From: Strix aluco
Lineage: Eukaryota > Chordata > Aves > Strigiformes > Strigidae
Direction of reading: 5' to 3'
Assembly (NCBI RefSeq): GCF_031877795.1
Contig: NC_133970.1
Coordinates: 42,577,533 to 42,641,532 of the forward strand
DNA: 64,000 nucleotides
Shown: positions 63,105 to 64,000 of the stretch, in pieces
Layout of the letters: the number at the start of each line of letters is the position of its first letter
How positions within the stretch are numbered: the stretch's first letter is position 1
The notes under the pieces: generated by a model
What the model was told of the DNA's origin: nothing
Database searches by the model: none
What the model saw: the letters and a program-made list of their open reading frames with translations, nothing else
Position numbers and translations under genes: made by a program

Positions 63105-64000
63105 TTATTTTGGGATGGTGTACATATGGGGATACTTCTGTAACTGAGTAATCTGTTTAACCATCCTCCAAACCTTAATATACGATACAATTATGAGCAG
63201 TAAACATATTAGAATTAGAATTAAGAAAATCATGACTGGGTGGAACATAGAATTAAACAGTCCTGTTGTGGTGGGTGACCATCCAGATGAGCTTTCCCAC
63301 CACTGATGTTCTCCATTCCTTTTGACTCTTGTTAATACTTGATGTATTTCTTCTATATCATGTTGGACCGTGATGAGAGTCTTTTGTCCAGTTTTCTGTG
63401 CTTGTTGCAGGAGGTCGATTAAGTCAGGATGTTGGAGGAGTCGTATGGACAGTACCATCTATTAATAAGGAATCACATTGTGTTCGCATGCAAACACATC
63501 CTTTTCCAACATATATGACTATGCTTTCAGGGGTTTCATTTGGGTGGATCTCAAAGTGACAAATGTTTTGTTCAGTATCAAGACAAATGTCTTGAGCCTC
63601 AAGAGTATTTCTTTCACAAATGAAGCCTCGTTTTTCTCGCACAGTACATGCATTTACATCAATTGTTTGCCATTTCCCCTCCTTCTGGTGGGCCCATACT
63701 TTATGTTCTGAGGGACAGAGTATGTTTCCATTGTGATTTAGTCCTAATGCAAGGATTGGGTGTATGTAGTACACTGAGGCATTGCGTATAGTGAGGACAA
63801 ATGCAATAATCCTGTCACCTTCTGTGTAGTGAGGAAAATTGACCAATTAGACCTGCCTTGTAGTGTTTTGATGCTTCCAGTGTATCTCAGTAATGCAAGA
63901 TCCCAAGGATTTGATGTGTGAGCCATTGTAAGTGCCTTTACTCTCATGAGCAGAAAAAGGAAGAGAGAAGAAGAAGCCGTATAGACACCATTGTTGTAGC
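63105..64000 (-). pseudogene. env: ERV-10 env, incomplete at window edge
   Basis: The ectodomain frame (63846-63424) has eleven cysteines, including CVCMRTQC, and N-x-S/T sites. The frame shifts near 63440 and continues to 63105 with a heptad-like helix (LLQQAQKTGQKTLITVQHDI), the membrane-proximal HQWWESSSGWSP, a hydrophobic anchor (MIFLILILICLLLIIVSY) and a basic tail. It is related to the ERV-6 env but distinct. Upstream of 63846 it appears to run on to the edge with a stop near 63850. Confidence 0.78.

Larger units (their letters stand above)
62075..64000 (-). mobile_element. ERV-10, 3' end of a provirus leaving the window
   Basis: Contains the 3' LTR (62075-62956), a polypurine-like CACGGGGTGGAT (62957-62968 region on the minus strand) and env. 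The rest lies beyond 64000. It was inserted in ERV-6 just upstream of the dUTPase domain. Confidence 0.8.

Overview
This window is bird nuclear DNA built almost entirely from retroviral insertions. A 5'-truncated CR1 LINE with the avian (ATTCTGTG)n tail sits at 34098-34973. About 46 of 64 kb is endogenous retrovirus (ERV), much of it stacked one insertion inside another. I see no intact host gene, no tRNA or rRNA, and nothing prokaryotic. Species, chromosome and family names cannot be read from the sequence. The ERV density would suit a W chromosome or another poorly recombining region, but that is inference.

Left stack (1-19045, elements on the minus strand). ERV-4, an ERVL-like copy (15271-19045), is entered by ERV-2, which has a tRNA-Ser-like primer site. 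ERV-2's gag is cut by ERV-1 (91-6804) and by a plus-strand solo LTR (6914-7265), and its LTR is cut by ERV-3 (8467-14903). ERV-1's reverse transcriptase is cut by another solo LTR (3965-4571). ERV-3 is class II (dUTPase, PR, RT with YMDD, RNase H, IN). It carries an intronless piece of a host VLDL-receptor-like gene: one complete and two partial LDL-receptor class A repeats at 9031-9271. This is the most unusual feature of the window.

Middle (19046-45428). Non-coding single-copy-looking DNA holds ERV-5 (23123-29283, ERVL-like, TSD GGTGC), solo LTRs at 29951-30846, 41007-41369 and 43204-43604, the CR1, and a long pyrimidine tract (39011-39330).

Right stack (45429-64000). ERV-6 has a dUTPase and an env. 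It has been entered by an LTR in its own 3' LTR (45675-46533), by ERV-7 (47444-53123; alpharetrovirus-like, exact tRNA-Trp primer site), by another LTR (53615-54468), by ERV-9 (54976-60953) and by ERV-10 (62075 to the edge). ERV-7 in turn holds a deleted ERV-3 relative (about 49335-52314). Its env therefore lies in four separated pieces. ERV-9 is the best preserved: matching LTRs, perfect TSD GTCAC, a perfect tRNA-Lys1,2 primer site, a 619-codon gag, and a pol broken by one in-frame TAG.

Three ERVL-like copies (ERV-4, ERV-5, ERV-9) share a Gag with a hydrophobic, apparently multi-spanning N-terminus. In ERV-5 and ERV-9 gag and pol lie in one frame separated by a conserved TAG. Sixteen of seventeen retroviral insertions point to the minus strand. 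Element limits come from terminal TG...CA and target-site duplications (TSDs) read by eye; limits marked 'about' are approximate.
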